From Arthrobacter_B citreus (GTDB taxonomy: Bacteria > Actinomycetota > Actinomycetes > Actinomycetales > Micrococcaceae): a stretch of DNA of 64,000 nt. Location: assembly GCF_042429235.1 (NCBI RefSeq), contig NZ_JBHMBA010000007.1, one strand, 5' to 3'. The stretch's first letter is position 1. The number at the start of each line of letters is the position of its first letter. Under the pieces are notes generated by a model. The model was not told where the DNA came from. It did not search any database and saw only the letters and a program-made list of their open reading frames with translations. Made by a program: the position numbers and the translations under genes. Positions 44,288 to 53,219 of the stretch are shown piece after piece.

Positions 44288-44989
44288 ATGGCATCACGGC
44301 GGTACCGCGACAGGCAGGACGCCGGCCGGACGCTGGGCCTGGAACTCGCCCCGTATTTTGGCACGCCCGGGCTGTTGGTGATCGGACTGCCGCGCGGCGG
44401 GGTTCCGGTTGCCGCCGCGGTGGCGCGGCTGCTCCGTGCTCCGCTGGACGCCGTTGCCGTCCGCAAAGTGGGGCTTCCGCCCCAACCCGAGCTTGCCGCC
44501 GGTGCACTGGCGTGGCTGGCGGGAACCATCACCACGGTGCGCAACGAGCCGGTGCTGCTGGAGTGGCAGCGCTCGCTGGCGCCCCTGCGCCACAGTGGCG
44601 ATTCCTCGCCGGACGCCCACCTGGATGCCGACGAGGCTTTCGACGCGGCAGCCGCAGTCGAGCAGCTCGAGCTGATCCGCCGGGACAAGCTGTATCGGAT
44701 GGGCCGGGCACCCCTGGACGTTGGCGGCCGGACCGTCATAGTGGTGGACGACGGGCTGGCCACCGGAAGCACCATGCGGGCCGCCCTGCTGGCGCTGCGC
44801 CGGCAGGATCCGGCCCGCCTGGTTGCCGCCGCTCCTGCCAGCTGCGGCGATCCGGGGTGGCTGACGGCGCTGGCCGACGACGTCGTCATCCCCTGGCAAA
44901 GCGGCGCGCTGACCGCCGTGGGCCAGGCCTACGAGCACTTTGACCAGACCACCGACGCCGAGATCCGGCAGCTCCTGGACATTCCCTAA
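44288..44989 (+). CDS. Phosphoribosyltransferase-fold protein
   Basis: A 233-residue protein with a clear type I PRTase signature: VIVVDDGLATGSTMRAALLA, the PRPP-binding loop. The start LVIGLPRGGVPVAAAVARLL and the long insertion before the PRPP loop match a group of stand-alone predicted phosphoribosyltransferases in actinobacteria and others, with no known substrate. GAGGAGG precedes the ATG. It lies upstream of the SGNH hydrolase (45 bases between), and the two may be co-transcribed. Confidence 0.85.
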   Translation: MASRRYRDRQDAGRTLGLELAPYFGTPGLLVIGLPRGGVPVAAAVARLLRAPLDAVAVRKVGLPPQPELAAGALAWLAGTITTVRNEPVLLEWQRSLAPLRHSGDSSPDAHLDADEAFDAAAAVEQLELIRRDKLYRMGRAPLDVGGRTVIVVDDGLATGSTMRAALLALRRQDPARLVAAAPASCGDPGWLTALADDVVIPWQSGALTAVGQAYEHFDQTTDAEIRQLLDIP

Positions 44990-45034
44990 CCCCTCCGGGC
45001 TCCCCCGGACCACCCACCATCGGAGGCAGGACCA

Positions 45035-45862
45035 ATGAACGCAGCGCCTGACAATCACACAGCTGAAAACGGCGGCGGCACGCGCAGCTGGGCCGGAGCC
45101 CGCTACGTGGCACTGGGAAGCTCCTTCGCTTCCGCTCCGGGGCTGGGGCATCCGGTTCCCGGAAGCCCTCCCGAGGCCGGCCGCACCGACGCCAACTATG
45201 CCCATGTCCTTGCCGGAGCCCTGCAGCTTTCACTCACGGATGCCACCAGCTCCGGGGCAACAACCGCCGATATCCTGTGGCGCTCCCAGTACGGGCAGGC
45301 ACCCCAGGCTGACGCGCTGACCCCCGACACGGATCTGGTGACGGTCACTGTCGGAGGCAATGACATTGGCTATGCGGCATCAATGATGATGGCCGGGTTG
45401 TCCCCCGCGGCCTATCTGCGCCACCGCCCGTCCCTGGAGTTCTTCAAGGCCCTCGCACCGGCCGTGCTGAACCGCAACATCGGCCTGCTGCCGGCGGACA
45501 TGGCCTCCGTGGGCCAGCTGATCCGGCGCCGCTCGCCCCACGCCGTCGTACTGTTTGTGGAGTACCTGACCGTGTTGCCGCTGGATCCGCACATCAGGGT
45601 GCCGGGCATGAAACCGGCCCAGGCTGCCGCATGCCGCCGGCTGGCCGTCCATCTCGCGCTGGCCACGGAAGCCGGTGCCTCCGCCACCGGATGTTCAGTG
45701 GTCCGGACCGCGAAGGCCAGTGCGGACCACTATGCCGGCTCTGAGGACCCGTGGACGGTGGGAGCCTTCCTGCCAACCGACGGCGGACCGCTGCCGTTCC
45801 ACCCCAATCAGGCCGGACATGAGGCCGTGGCCCGGATGATCCGCATCCACCTCGGAGCGTAA
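45035..45862 (+). CDS. SGNH/GDSL-type hydrolase
   Basis: A 275-residue esterase/lipase-like enzyme. The block I serine is in YVALGSSFASAPG, block III is VTVGGNDIGYA, and the C-terminal catalytic pair is in PFHPNQAGHEAVA. It lacks an evident signal peptide, although a Gly-rich N-terminus precedes the domain, so it may act in the cytosol. Such enzymes cleave esters of lipids or sugars. GGAGG precedes the ATG. Confidence 0.88.
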   Translation: MNAAPDNHTAENGGGTRSWAGARYVALGSSFASAPGLGHPVPGSPPEAGRTDANYAHVLAGALQLSLTDATSSGATTADILWRSQYGQAPQADALTPDTDLVTVTVGGNDIGYAASMMMAGLSPAAYLRHRPSLEFFKALAPAVLNRNIGLLPADMASVGQLIRRRSPHAVVLFVEYLTVLPLDPHIRVPGMKPAQAAACRRLAVHLALATEAGASATGCSVVRTAKASADHYAGSEDPWTVGAFLPTDGGPLPFHPNQAGHEAVARMIRIHLGA

Positions 45863-45982
45863 GCCCACCAGTCCAGCCTTCCGACGGCCCGGAACGGACC
45901 CCACCCTACCGCCGCCAATCCCGGCAGCGGATAATTCCAGTGAGCAGGCGACCCGCTTTTCCGAATCTCCGGGAGGTTCCAC

Positions 45983-46573
45983 ATGTCCATGTCAGGAAGC
46001 GTTTTTGGGCTCGGCGGGTTGAACCTGGACATCAGCGAACTCACCCGCAAGGCAGTCCGGAATATCCGCGGCGGGCTCGCCCTCACCGGAGTCCTTTCGA
46101 TCATCCTGGGCGCCTTGGTTCTCTTTTGGCCCGGCGCGACCCTGGACGTGGTCGCCGTCCTGTTTGGACTGTATTTCCTGATCTCCGGCGCGGTGCGCGT
46201 GGTCACGGGAATCATCACGCCCCTGTCCGGCGGCCTGCGGGTGCTGAACATCCTCACCGGAGTGCTGATCTTCATTGTTGGAGTGGTGGCGATCCGCAAT
46301 CCGCTCGCATCCCTTGCCGTCCTTGGGATGGTCATCGGAATCGCCTGGATTGTCGAGGGCATCATGGCCCTGACCGAAAGCGAAAGCGGCGGATCACGGT
46401 GGTATGCCATCACCTACGGAGTCATCAGCATCATCGCCGGAGTCGTGGTGCTGTTCCTTCCGGTGGGATCCCTTGCCGCCCTGGTGGTGTTTGGCGGGAT
46501 CTTCCTGGTGGTTTTGGGCATCGTGGAAGTGGTCCGGGCCTTCGCCTTTGGCCGCGGCATCCCACTGTCCTGA
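45983..46573 (+). CDS. HdeD-like DUF308 membrane protein
   Basis: A 196-residue membrane protein with about six short hydrophobic helices in repeated pairs, such as GVLSIILGALVLFWPGATLD, FLISGAVRVVTGI and YGVISIIAGVVVLFLPVGSL. The [GA]xxxLxxPG pattern repeated along the chain is typical of DUF308/HdeD proteins, related to acid resistance in enterobacteria but of unknown role here. GGGAGG precedes the ATG. Confidence 0.88.
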   Translation: MSMSGSVFGLGGLNLDISELTRKAVRNIRGGLALTGVLSIILGALVLFWPGATLDVVAVLFGLYFLISGAVRVVTGIITPLSGGLRVLNILTGVLIFIVGVVAIRNPLASLAVLGMVIGIAWIVEGIMALTESESGGSRWYAITYGVISIIAGVVVLFLPVGSLAALVVFGGIFLVVLGIVEVVRAFAFGRGIPLS

Positions 46574-46621
46574 GAACGTCCTGAGAGTGTCCGGGTGGCG
46601 TCCAGCAACCGTCCAGCAGCT

Positions 46622-46650
46622 GTTTACACAGCGCTAACGCGCCGGGAAAC
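46622..46650 (+). promoter_or_regulatory. Candidate GlnR-type box upstream of the ammonium transporter
   Basis: GTTTAC (46622-46627), CTAAC (46634-46638) and GAAAC (46646-46650) are spaced about one helical turn apart, like the GTnAC/GAAAC half-sites of actinobacterial GlnR. They lie 100-130 bases before the amt start codon; TAATAC at 46658-46663 could be a -10 box. Confidence 0.4.
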
Positions 46651-46750
46651 CTGCCCGTAATACGAGGCGCCCACTCTGGGAGAAGCACGGTTTCCATCCC
46701 CGCGCTCCGGCCCCAAGCGTGGCCGGCAATCCCCGAAATGGAGTGACTCC

Positions 46751-48031
46751 ATGGATTCTGGAAACACCGCTTGGCTGCTGGCCAGTTCCGCATTGGTCTG
46801 CCTCATGATTCCCGGCATCGCCTTCTTCTACGGAGGCATGGTGGGGTCCCGCCGAATCCTGAACATGATGCTGATGTGCTTCGGCGGGGCGAGCCTCGTC
46901 GCCGTGCTGTGGGTGCTCTACGGCTATTCCGCCTCCTTCGGCAACTCGGTGACGGGGGCTGGCCTGCTGGGAAACCCCGCCGAATTCTTCGGGCTCTCCG
47001 ACCTGCTGGTGGAAGACCCGGACAGCTCGCTGCCGCTGGCGCTCTTTGCCGCCTTCCAACTGATGTTCGCCTGTGTCACCACCGCGCTGGTGGCCGGCGC
47101 GGCCGCCGGGCGCATGAAATTCGGCGCCTGGATGCTGTTCGCCGGGCTGTGGGCCAGCCTCGTGTACTTTCCCGTGGCGCACTGGGTGTTCGCCTTCAGC
47201 AGTGAGGATGGATCCGTCACCGGCGGGTGGATCGCCAACCAGCTCGGCGCCATCGACTTCGCCGGCGGAACCGCCGTGCACCTGAACGCCGGCGTCGCCG
47301 CGCTGGCCCTGGCCCTGGTGCTGGGCCGCAGCAAGGGCTGGCCCAACGCGCACGGCAAGCCGCACAGCCGCCCCCTGGTGCTGCTGGGGGCGGGCCTGTT
47401 GTGGGTGGGCTGGTACGGGTTCAACGCCGGTTCGGCCCTGAGCGCCGGCCACTCCGCCGCCGTCGTTTTCCTGAACACCGCGGTGGCCGCGGCGGCGGGA
47501 CTGCTCGGCTGGATGCTGATGGACCGGCTGCGGCTGGGAACGTCGTCCTCGCTGGGAGCGGCGTCGGGCCTGATTTCCGCGCTGGTGGCGATCACCCCGG
47601 CCTGCGGCGCGGTCAGCCCGCTGGGAGCCCTGGCGATTGGCCTGCTGGCGGGTCTCGTGTGCTCGCTGGCCATCGAATGGAAGTTCCGGCTCGGGTATGA
47701 CGACTCGCTCGACGTCGTCGGGGTCCACGCGGTGGGCGGGCTGCTGGGGACCCTGCTGATCGGGTTGTTCGCCACCGACGCGGCGCCCAACGGTGTCAGC
47801 GGACTGTTCTATGGCGGCGGCTTCGGCCTGCTGGGCATCCAGGCGCTGGCTGCGGCCGCTGTCCTGGTCTACTCCTTCGTGGTCACCTGGGTGATTGCCA
47901 AGGTGCTGGCGCTGACCATCGGCCTGCGCATCCCGGAGGAAAGCGAACTGCAGGGCATCGACATTGCAGCCCATGCCGAATCCGCGTACCTCAATGATGA
48001 AGACCCGGTGGAGCTGGGGGCCCGGCCTTAA
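46751..48031 (+). CDS. amt: Ammonium transporter
   Basis: A 426-residue Amt protein with 11 expected membrane helices. The family signature region reads DFAGGTAVHLNAGVAALALAL and the twin-His lines up with HLNAG and VVGVHAVGGLLGTLL. The start MDSGNTAWLLASSALVCLMI and FFYGGMVGSRRILNMMLM are typical. It moves ammonium across the cytoplasmic membrane under nitrogen limitation. No glnB/glnD follow; a hairpin overlaps the stop codon. GGAG precedes the ATG. Confidence 0.96.
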   Translation: MDSGNTAWLLASSALVCLMIPGIAFFYGGMVGSRRILNMMLMCFGGASLVAVLWVLYGYSASFGNSVTGAGLLGNPAEFFGLSDLLVEDPDSSLPLALFAAFQLMFACVTTALVAGAAAGRMKFGAWMLFAGLWASLVYFPVAHWVFAFSSEDGSVTGGWIANQLGAIDFAGGTAVHLNAGVAALALALVLGRSKGWPNAHGKPHSRPLVLLGAGLLWVGWYGFNAGSALSAGHSAAVVFLNTAVAAAAGLLGWMLMDRLRLGTSSSLGAASGLISALVAITPACGAVSPLGALAIGLLAGLVCSLAIEWKFRLGYDDSLDVVGVHAVGGLLGTLLIGLFATDAAPNGVSGLFYGGGFGLLGIQALAAAAVLVYSFVVTWVIAKVLALTIGLRIPEESELQGIDIAAHAESAYLNDEDPVELGARP

Positions 48032-48041
48032 CCGGGCCCCC
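48016..48041. terminator. Hairpin between amt and the sugar operon end
   Basis: A perfect 10-bp GC stem (48016-48025 with 48032-48041) and a six-base loop that contains the amt stop codon. The convergent permease gene ends three bases beyond. It probably ends both transcripts. Confidence 0.6.
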
Positions 48042-48043
48042 GG

Positions 48044-49066
48044 CTAGTCCGTGGTCCGGCCGAGCCGTTTGAGGCTGTCTAAACCAACGGCCACCACAAT
48101 GACCACGCCCTTGACCACCAGCTGATAGAAAAAGGGAACGTTCATCAGGACCAGTCCGTTGCTCAGGACTCCGATGATCAGCGCTCCCACCAGGGTTCCC
48201 AGGATCCGTCCGCGCCCGCCCATCAGGCTGGTGCCGCCGAGGACCACCGCGGCAATGGCGTCCAGCTCGTAGCCGCTGCCGGCCGTCGGCTGGCCGCTCA
48301 GGACGCGGGCGGAGAAGATGACGCCCGCGAGGCCGGCCGTTGCCCCGGAGATCAGATAGACGCTGGCGATCAGCGGGCGGACCCGCACTCCGGCCAGGCG
48401 GGCAGCCTCCTTGTTGCCTCCCACTGCGTAGATGTGGCGGCCGTACCGGGTGCGTTCGAGCAGGAACCACACCGCCACATAGACGAGGACCATCACCACC
48501 ACGGGCGTGGGCAGCCCGGCCACGGTGCCGTTGCCCAGCCCGCGGAACCCGAGGCCGTTCGCCACCAGCGGCTGCCCGTCGGTCAGCGAATAGGCGGTGC
48601 CGCGCAGATAGGTCATCGCTCCCAGCGTCACGATGAACGCCGGAAGCGCCAGATAGGCGGTCAGCAGCCCGTTGACCAGGCCAGCCAAGGCGCCCACCAC
48701 AATTCCCACCAGCACGGCGATAATCGACGGCACACCGTTGACCCACAGCAGCACCGACAGCACGCCGGAAACCGCCACTATGGAGCCCACTGAGAGGTCG
48801 ATGCCCCCGGTAAGAATCACCACGGTCATGCCCGCGGCCAGAATGGCGTTGATCGACACCGCCCGGGCAACATTCAGCGCGTTGTCCACGGTGGCGAAGT
48901 TGGGCGCCACAACGCACATCAGCGCAATCAGCAGCAGCAGGACCAGGAAGATTCCCACCCGGTCCCACCACAGGGCCAGGCTGACTCCTGAGCGCGGTGC
49001 CGTGCGCTGAACCGTCACGATGTCGGCGTTTGCCGGCTGCGGCGTTGCGCTCACCCGCTCACTCAT
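48044..49066 (-). CDS. Sugar ABC transporter permease (RbsC-like)
   Basis: A 340-residue permease of the ribose/xylose BPD-transport-2 family with about 9-10 hydrophobic segments: VSINAILAAGMTVVILTGGIDLSVGS, shortened here to its core MTVVILTGGIDLSVGSIVAV, and AIAAVVLGGTSLMGGRGRI. It forms the channel of the second importer of the operon. The ATG overlaps the ATPase stop by eight bases and GGGAG stands just before it. Only one permease gene belongs to this set, as in Rbs systems that use a homodimer. Confidence 0.92.
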   Translation of the reverse strand: MSERVSATPQPANADIVTVQRTAPRSGVSLALWWDRVGIFLVLLLLIALMCVVAPNFATVDNALNVARAVSINAILAAGMTVVILTGGIDLSVGSIVAVSGVLSVLLWVNGVPSIIAVLVGIVVGALAGLVNGLLTAYLALPAFIVTLGAMTYLRGTAYSLTDGQPLVANGLGFRGLGNGTVAGLPTPVVVMVLVYVAVWFLLERTRYGRHIYAVGGNKEAARLAGVRVRPLIASVYLISGATAGLAGVIFSARVLSGQPTAGSGYELDAIAAVVLGGTSLMGGRGRILGTLVGALIIGVLSNGLVLMNVPFFYQLVVKGVVIVVAVGLDSLKRLGRTTD

Positions 49067-50573
49067 CTCCGGCTCCCACCAGGTCCGTGATGCCCGTTGC
49101 ATGCTTCATGACGTCCTCCTCCGTTGCCGAACGTGCGTCCAGTTCCTTCACCACCAGGCCGGCACGCATCACCAGGATCCGGTCGCTGATGCCCAGCGCT
49201 TCGGGCAGGTCGGAGGAAATCACCAGGATGGCGACTCCCTTCTCGGTCAGCTCCTGGATCAGGGCGTAGATCTCGCTTTTTGCGCCAATGTCCACACCGC
49301 GCGTGGGTTCATCAAGGACCAGCACCGACGGATCCATCAGCAGCCACCGGGCAATGACCAGTTTCTGCTGGTTGCCGCCGGACAGGCTCCGCGCCAGCAG
49401 CCGCAGGGCATTGGAGCGGATCCGCAGCCTTTCCATCTGGCCCCGCACCGCGGCGGTCACGCGCCCGTCCCGGACGATTCCGGCCCACGTGTTCTCCGCC
49501 AGGGACGTGATCGCGATGTTGTCCTTGACGCTCAATTCCAGGAAGAGTGCCTGTTCCTTCCGGCTTTCGGGCACCATTCCCATCCCGGCGCGGATGGCCG
49601 CGCGGGGCTGGTTGGGGGGTATGCGTTTGCCGCGGACCCGGACGGTGCCGCTGCGGGACTTGTCAGCGCCGAAGACCATCCGTGCGGTTTCAGTGCGTCC
49701 GGCCCCGATCAGCCCGGAGAGGCACACCACCTCACCGGCCCGCACCTCCAGGCTGACCGGCCCTATCCCCTTGCCGTCGCTCAGGTCCTCCACCTGCAGG
49801 ACGGGCTCAGCGGCGCTGCGGCCTCCCCGCGTGTACAGATCGTCGACGTCGCGGCCCACCATCATGCGCACCACCTCGGAGGGGCTGATGTTGCCTTTCT
49901 CCCGGGTGCCCACCAGTGCGCCGTCACGGAAAACGGTGACCCGGTCGGCCAGCTGCCAGACCTCCTCCATCCGGTGGCTGATGTAGACCAGGCCCATCCC
50001 CTGCGCCTTCATGTCCGCGATCAGGTCAAAGAGCCGTTTGGACTCAGTGCGGGACAGGGACGCCGTGGGTTCATCCAGGACCAGGATCCTGGCGTCCTCG
50101 CTCACGGCGCGGGCTATTTCCACCATCTGCTGCATGCCAACGCTCAGCTGTCCCAGTTCCCTGCGCGGGTCCAGGGTGGACCCGATGCGGGCGAGCTTGT
50201 CCCGGGCATCGGCGACCATGCGGCGCCGGTTCAGCGCGCCTAACCGGGTGGGTTCCCTGCCGATGGCCAGGTTTTCCGCAACCGTCATGGCCGGCAGGGT
50301 GTTCAGTTCCTGATGGATGATCGCGATGCCGTGGGCGGCGGCATCACGGGGCGAGGCCATGGTGACGGGCTGCCCCTCCAGCGTGATGGAACCTGAATCC
50401 AGCGGATACACCCCGGCGAGGATCTTCATCAGCGTGGATTTGCCGGCACCGTTCTCTCCCATCAGGGCATGGACCTCACCGGCCATCAGGTCAAAGCTCA
50501 CGTCATCCAGGGCAAGCGTTGCGCCGAAGCGTTTGCTGACGTTGCTCAGGCTGAGCAGGGGGGCCTGGCTCAT
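49059..50573 (-). CDS. Sugar ABC transporter ATP-binding protein (RbsA-like)
   Basis: A 504-residue double ATPase. The N-terminal half has Walker A GENGAGKSTLMK and signature LSVGMQQMVEIAR; the C-terminal half has the usual degenerate Walker A region GLIGAGRTE and a full signature LSGGNQQKLVIARWL with LVLDEPTRGVDIG. Asymmetric halves of this kind are standard in monosaccharide importers. Starts ten bases after the binding-protein stop. Confidence 0.93.
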   Translation of the reverse strand: MSQAPLLSLSNVSKRFGATLALDDVSFDLMAGEVHALMGENGAGKSTLMKILAGVYPLDSGSITLEGQPVTMASPRDAAAHGIAIIHQELNTLPAMTVAENLAIGREPTRLGALNRRRMVADARDKLARIGSTLDPRRELGQLSVGMQQMVEIARAVSEDARILVLDEPTASLSRTESKRLFDLIADMKAQGMGLVYISHRMEEVWQLADRVTVFRDGALVGTREKGNISPSEVVRMMVGRDVDDLYTRGGRSAAEPVLQVEDLSDGKGIGPVSLEVRAGEVVCLSGLIGAGRTETARMVFGADKSRSGTVRVRGKRIPPNQPRAAIRAGMGMVPESRKEQALFLELSVKDNIAITSLAENTWAGIVRDGRVTAAVRGQMERLRIRSNALRLLARSLSGGNQQKLVIARWLLMDPSVLVLDEPTRGVDIGAKSEIYALIQELTEKGVAILVISSDLPEALGISDRILVMRAGLVVKELDARSATEEDVMKHATGITDLVGAGDE

Positions 50574-50583
50574 GCCGTCCCCC

Positions 50584-51546
50584 CTAGGTCCAGCCCTTGT
50601 AGGTGGACAGGTTCTCCCGGGTGATGAGTTCGGTGGGCATCAGCACCTCCGTTTCCGCCGGCGTTTCCCCGGACGCGATCTCCTGGGCGATTTCCAGTCC
50701 CCGCACGACAATCCCGGCAGGATCCTGGGCCGGGGTGGCGACGAAAGGCGACTCGGTTTTCTGGAGTTCGGCAACGGCCTCGGGCGAGCCGTCCACGCCG
50801 ACAATCTGGATGCCGGTGCGTCCGGACTGCTCTGCGGCCAGTGCGGATCCAAGGGCGGTGGGATCGTTGATGGCAAAGATGCCGTCCACCACGGGGTTGG
50901 CCGTGAGCATGTCGGTGGTCAACGTCAGGGAAGTTGCCCTGTCATTCTTACCCGCCTGTTTTCCCACCACGGTGATCCCCGGATTGTCCGCCAGAACTTC
51001 CTCGCAGCCCGCCACCCGGTCCTGCACCGAGGTGATGGGGGTGCCGTCCACGATGAGGATGTTCCCGGTTCCGCCCAGCGCATCAACCAGGTACTGGCAG
51101 GCCTGGCTTCCCGCGGCCACGTTGTCCGTTGTCACGGTTGCGTCGGCACCTTCGGCTCCGACATCGACGGCGACCACGATGATCCCTGCCGCCTTGGCGC
51201 GGGACACCGCTGAGGCGATGCCGTCGGAATCCACGGCGTTGAGGAGAATCACGTCCACCTGCTGCTGGATAAAGGCATCGATCTGGTCATTCTGCGCGGC
51301 CAGGTCCTGGCGGCCGTCCTGAGTATTGACGGTGGCCCCGATTTCCTCGGCCTTTGCTTCCAATCCGGTCTGCATGGCGGAAAAGAAGGGGTTGCTCAGG
51401 TCCTGCACCATCAGTCCGATGGTCTCGATTTCGCGCGGCTCTTCGCTCTGTGTGGCGGTTTCGTCCCCCGTGGTGCAGGCCGTCAGCATCAGGGCCGCGG
51501 CGCTGGACGCTGCTGCACAGCGGATAAGGGTTTTGGTGATGCGCAT
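50584..51546 (-). CDS. Sugar ABC transporter substrate-binding lipoprotein (RbsB-like)
   Basis: A 320-residue periplasmic-binding-protein-type lipoprotein; lipobox LTAC at Cys24 after a hydrophobic signal. The mature part begins with IGLMVQDLSNPFFSAMQTGL, the usual opening of ribose/allose-binding proteins, and ends with a TCYP-like exchange of lobes. It is tethered outside the membrane and delivers a pentose or hexose to the RbsA/RbsC-like parts that follow. Confidence 0.92.
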   Translation of the reverse strand: MRITKTLIRCAAASSAAALMLTACTTGDETATQSEEPREIETIGLMVQDLSNPFFSAMQTGLEAKAEEIGATVNTQDGRQDLAAQNDQIDAFIQQQVDVILLNAVDSDGIASAVSRAKAAGIIVVAVDVGAEGADATVTTDNVAAGSQACQYLVDALGGTGNILIVDGTPITSVQDRVAGCEEVLADNPGITVVGKQAGKNDRATSLTLTTDMLTANPVVDGIFAINDPTALGSALAAEQSGRTGIQIVGVDGSPEAVAELQKTESPFVATPAQDPAGIVVRGLEIAQEIASGETPAETEVLMPTELITRENLSTYKGWT

Positions 51547-51564
51547 GGTGCTCTCCTTTGAGTG

Positions 51565-52419
51565 TCAGGCGATGTTGCTGCGGAGGAACCCGCGGGCCCC
51601 GGTTGCGAGTTCGTAGCTGTCTTCCCACGTGTTGCGCCAGATGGCCAGCGTGGAGGACAGGGTGGGGTGGACCACCTTGGAGGAGAAGGATTCAAACGTG
51701 ATGACGCCGTCGTACCCCACTTCGGTGAGGGAGCTGAAGGTCTCGGCCCATGGCACGGACCCGGTTCCCAGCTGGCCCCGGTGGCTCTCCCCCACGTGGA
51801 AGTACCCCAGCTTTCCGGCATCGTGGGCGGCATGGATGGCGTCGCGGAAGCTGCGCTCCTCAATGTTCATGTGGTAGGTGTCCAGATGGAGGGTGACGTT
51901 GTCCCGGCCCACGTCCTTGATGAACGCCAGCCCTTCCTGAACCGTGTTCATGACGTTGGTTTCATACCGGTTCACCACTTCCAGGCCAATGGTGACGCCG
52001 GATTTCGCCGCCTCATCCGCCAGCATGGTGATGGCTTCCACCGAGTTGGCGCGGCCGGCGTCGCTGACGGGTTCCGTATAGCGGCCCAGCTTGGAGTAGA
52101 TGACTCCGCCCAGGAAGCTGCCGCCCAGCTCGGAGACCATGTTCAGGGCACCCAGCAGCCGTTCGCGGCCCGCCTGCACGATGGCCGGGTCGGTGCTGGA
52201 GACGTCGGTGGCTTCGTCCAGCCCCAGGGTGGCTGAAACCGCCAGCCCGTTGTCCGCAAGCAGCCCGCGGATGTGGTCGACGTCGATGGTGCGCGGATCG
52301 ACCGGTGGAAGTTCGATCAGGGAATAGCCCGTTGCCGCGGAGTTGGTGATGGCCAGTTCCGCCTCCGGTTTGCTGAAGCCTCCCACCCAGACCATGCCGT
52401 GGATACCGATCGTGTTCAT
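51565..52419 (-). CDS. Ketose 3-epimerase (D-tagatose/D-allulose 3-epimerase family)
   Basis: A 284-residue TIM-barrel protein of the xylose-isomerase-like superfamily. It carries the four metal ligands of the ketose 3-epimerases: Glu147 in GLEVVNRYETNV, Asp180 in LHLDTYHMNIEE, His208 in YFHVGESHRGQLGTGS, and Glu243 in TFESFSSKVV, with the proton-shuttling partners Glu153 and Arg214. These motifs closely match Arthrobacter allulose 3-epimerase as I remember it. It would interconvert C3-epimeric ketoses such as allulose and fructose, or L-ribulose and L-xylulose. It overlaps the aldolase stop by four bases, so it is part of the sugar operon. Confidence 0.9.
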   Translation of the reverse strand: MNTIGIHGMVWVGGFSKPEAELAITNSAATGYSLIELPPVDPRTIDVDHIRGLLADNGLAVSATLGLDEATDVSSTDPAIVQAGRERLLGALNMVSELGGSFLGGVIYSKLGRYTEPVSDAGRANSVEAITMLADEAAKSGVTIGLEVVNRYETNVMNTVQEGLAFIKDVGRDNVTLHLDTYHMNIEERSFRDAIHAAHDAGKLGYFHVGESHRGQLGTGSVPWAETFSSLTEVGYDGVITFESFSSKVVHPTLSSTLAIWRNTWEDSYELATGARGFLRSNIA

Positions 52420-53219
52420 GTTTTCTCCTTTGTTCGCTCTCCCGTTCCTTGAGTGCCCGCCAGCAGGCGCCGGCGTTCAAGGATGTCGCTGCGGTCAAAA
52501 AAAGCGGTGAGGGACTCCTCCGGCACCGGGACCACCCCGCCCATGGCCAGGGCGCCGGCCCGTATCCGGGCACCTTTCACGGCCATGGCCGTTATTCCGT
52601 CCACCGCCTGCGGGGTGGCGCCGATGGCGACCATCCCGTGGTTTCCCAGCAGCACCAGTGCGGGAAGTTCCCCGTGCGAGTCCAGGTACCCGCGCAGCCG
52701 GTGGTGGAAGAGCCGGCCGAGGTCGATTCCCGGCTGCGCGTAGGGAACGTACAGCGGGCGGCCCAGGACCACGGCTTCGTCGGAATAGACCGAGTATTCA
52801 TACGCCTGCGGGCCGTGGACGCTGGCCAGGACGGACACGACGTCGGTGGGATGGGTGTGTGCGATGAAGGCCGCTTCCCCGAGCACCTGGACCACGGCGT
52901 GCAGCGGCGCTTCAATGGAGGCCCGGCGGCGGATTCCGCCGTGGATTCCGGCGTCCAGCTCAGTGCTGAGGCGTGCCTGGGTGGCCTCAGGGTCGGTCAG
53001 GATCCGGACCAGTTCCCGGGGGTCGGCCAGCACAAAATCCCCGGCTCCCGCAGACGCCATGGATGTTCCCGAGGCTTTGACGGCGATGCTCCCGTCCGGC
53101 AGGCGCTGTGAGGTGTTGCCCTCCGCCAGGATCACCAGGTCGCGCTGCGGAGCACCGAGCGCATTGGTCAGTTCCACCAGTTCGCCGCTGACACGGGACG
53201 GGTCCCACTGCGTGCTCAT
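52416..53219 (-). CDS. Class II aldolase/adducin family protein
   Basis: A 267-residue zinc aldolase-like protein. The motifs EGNTSQR and KASGTSMASAG precede the zinc-binding HTHPTD and the second His in LLGNHGMVAIG. The fold is that of fuculose- and rhamnulose-1-phosphate aldolases that split a ketose-1-phosphate to DHAP and an aldehyde. The ATG at 53219 overlaps the permease stop (ATGA); further upstream codons lie inside the permease gene. Together with the FGGY kinase it gives the usual kinase/aldolase pair of rhamnose-type breakdown. Confidence 0.88.
   Translation of the reverse strand: MSTQWDPSRVSGELVELTNALGAPQRDLVILAEGNTSQRLPDGSIAVKASGTSMASAGAGDFVLADPRELVRILTDPEATQARLSTELDAGIHGGIRRRASIEAPLHAVVQVLGEAAFIAHTHPTDVVSVLASVHGPQAYEYSVYSDEAVVLGRPLYVPYAQPGIDLGRLFHHRLRGYLDSHGELPALVLLGNHGMVAIGATPQAVDGITAMAVKGARIRAGALAMGGVVPVPEESLTAFFDRSDILERRRLLAGTQGTGERTKEKT

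Noticed and set aside
46634..47974. Minus-strand 446-codon frame over amt
   Set aside because: Shadow of the ammonium transporter; very low-complexity Gln/Gly/Arg translation.
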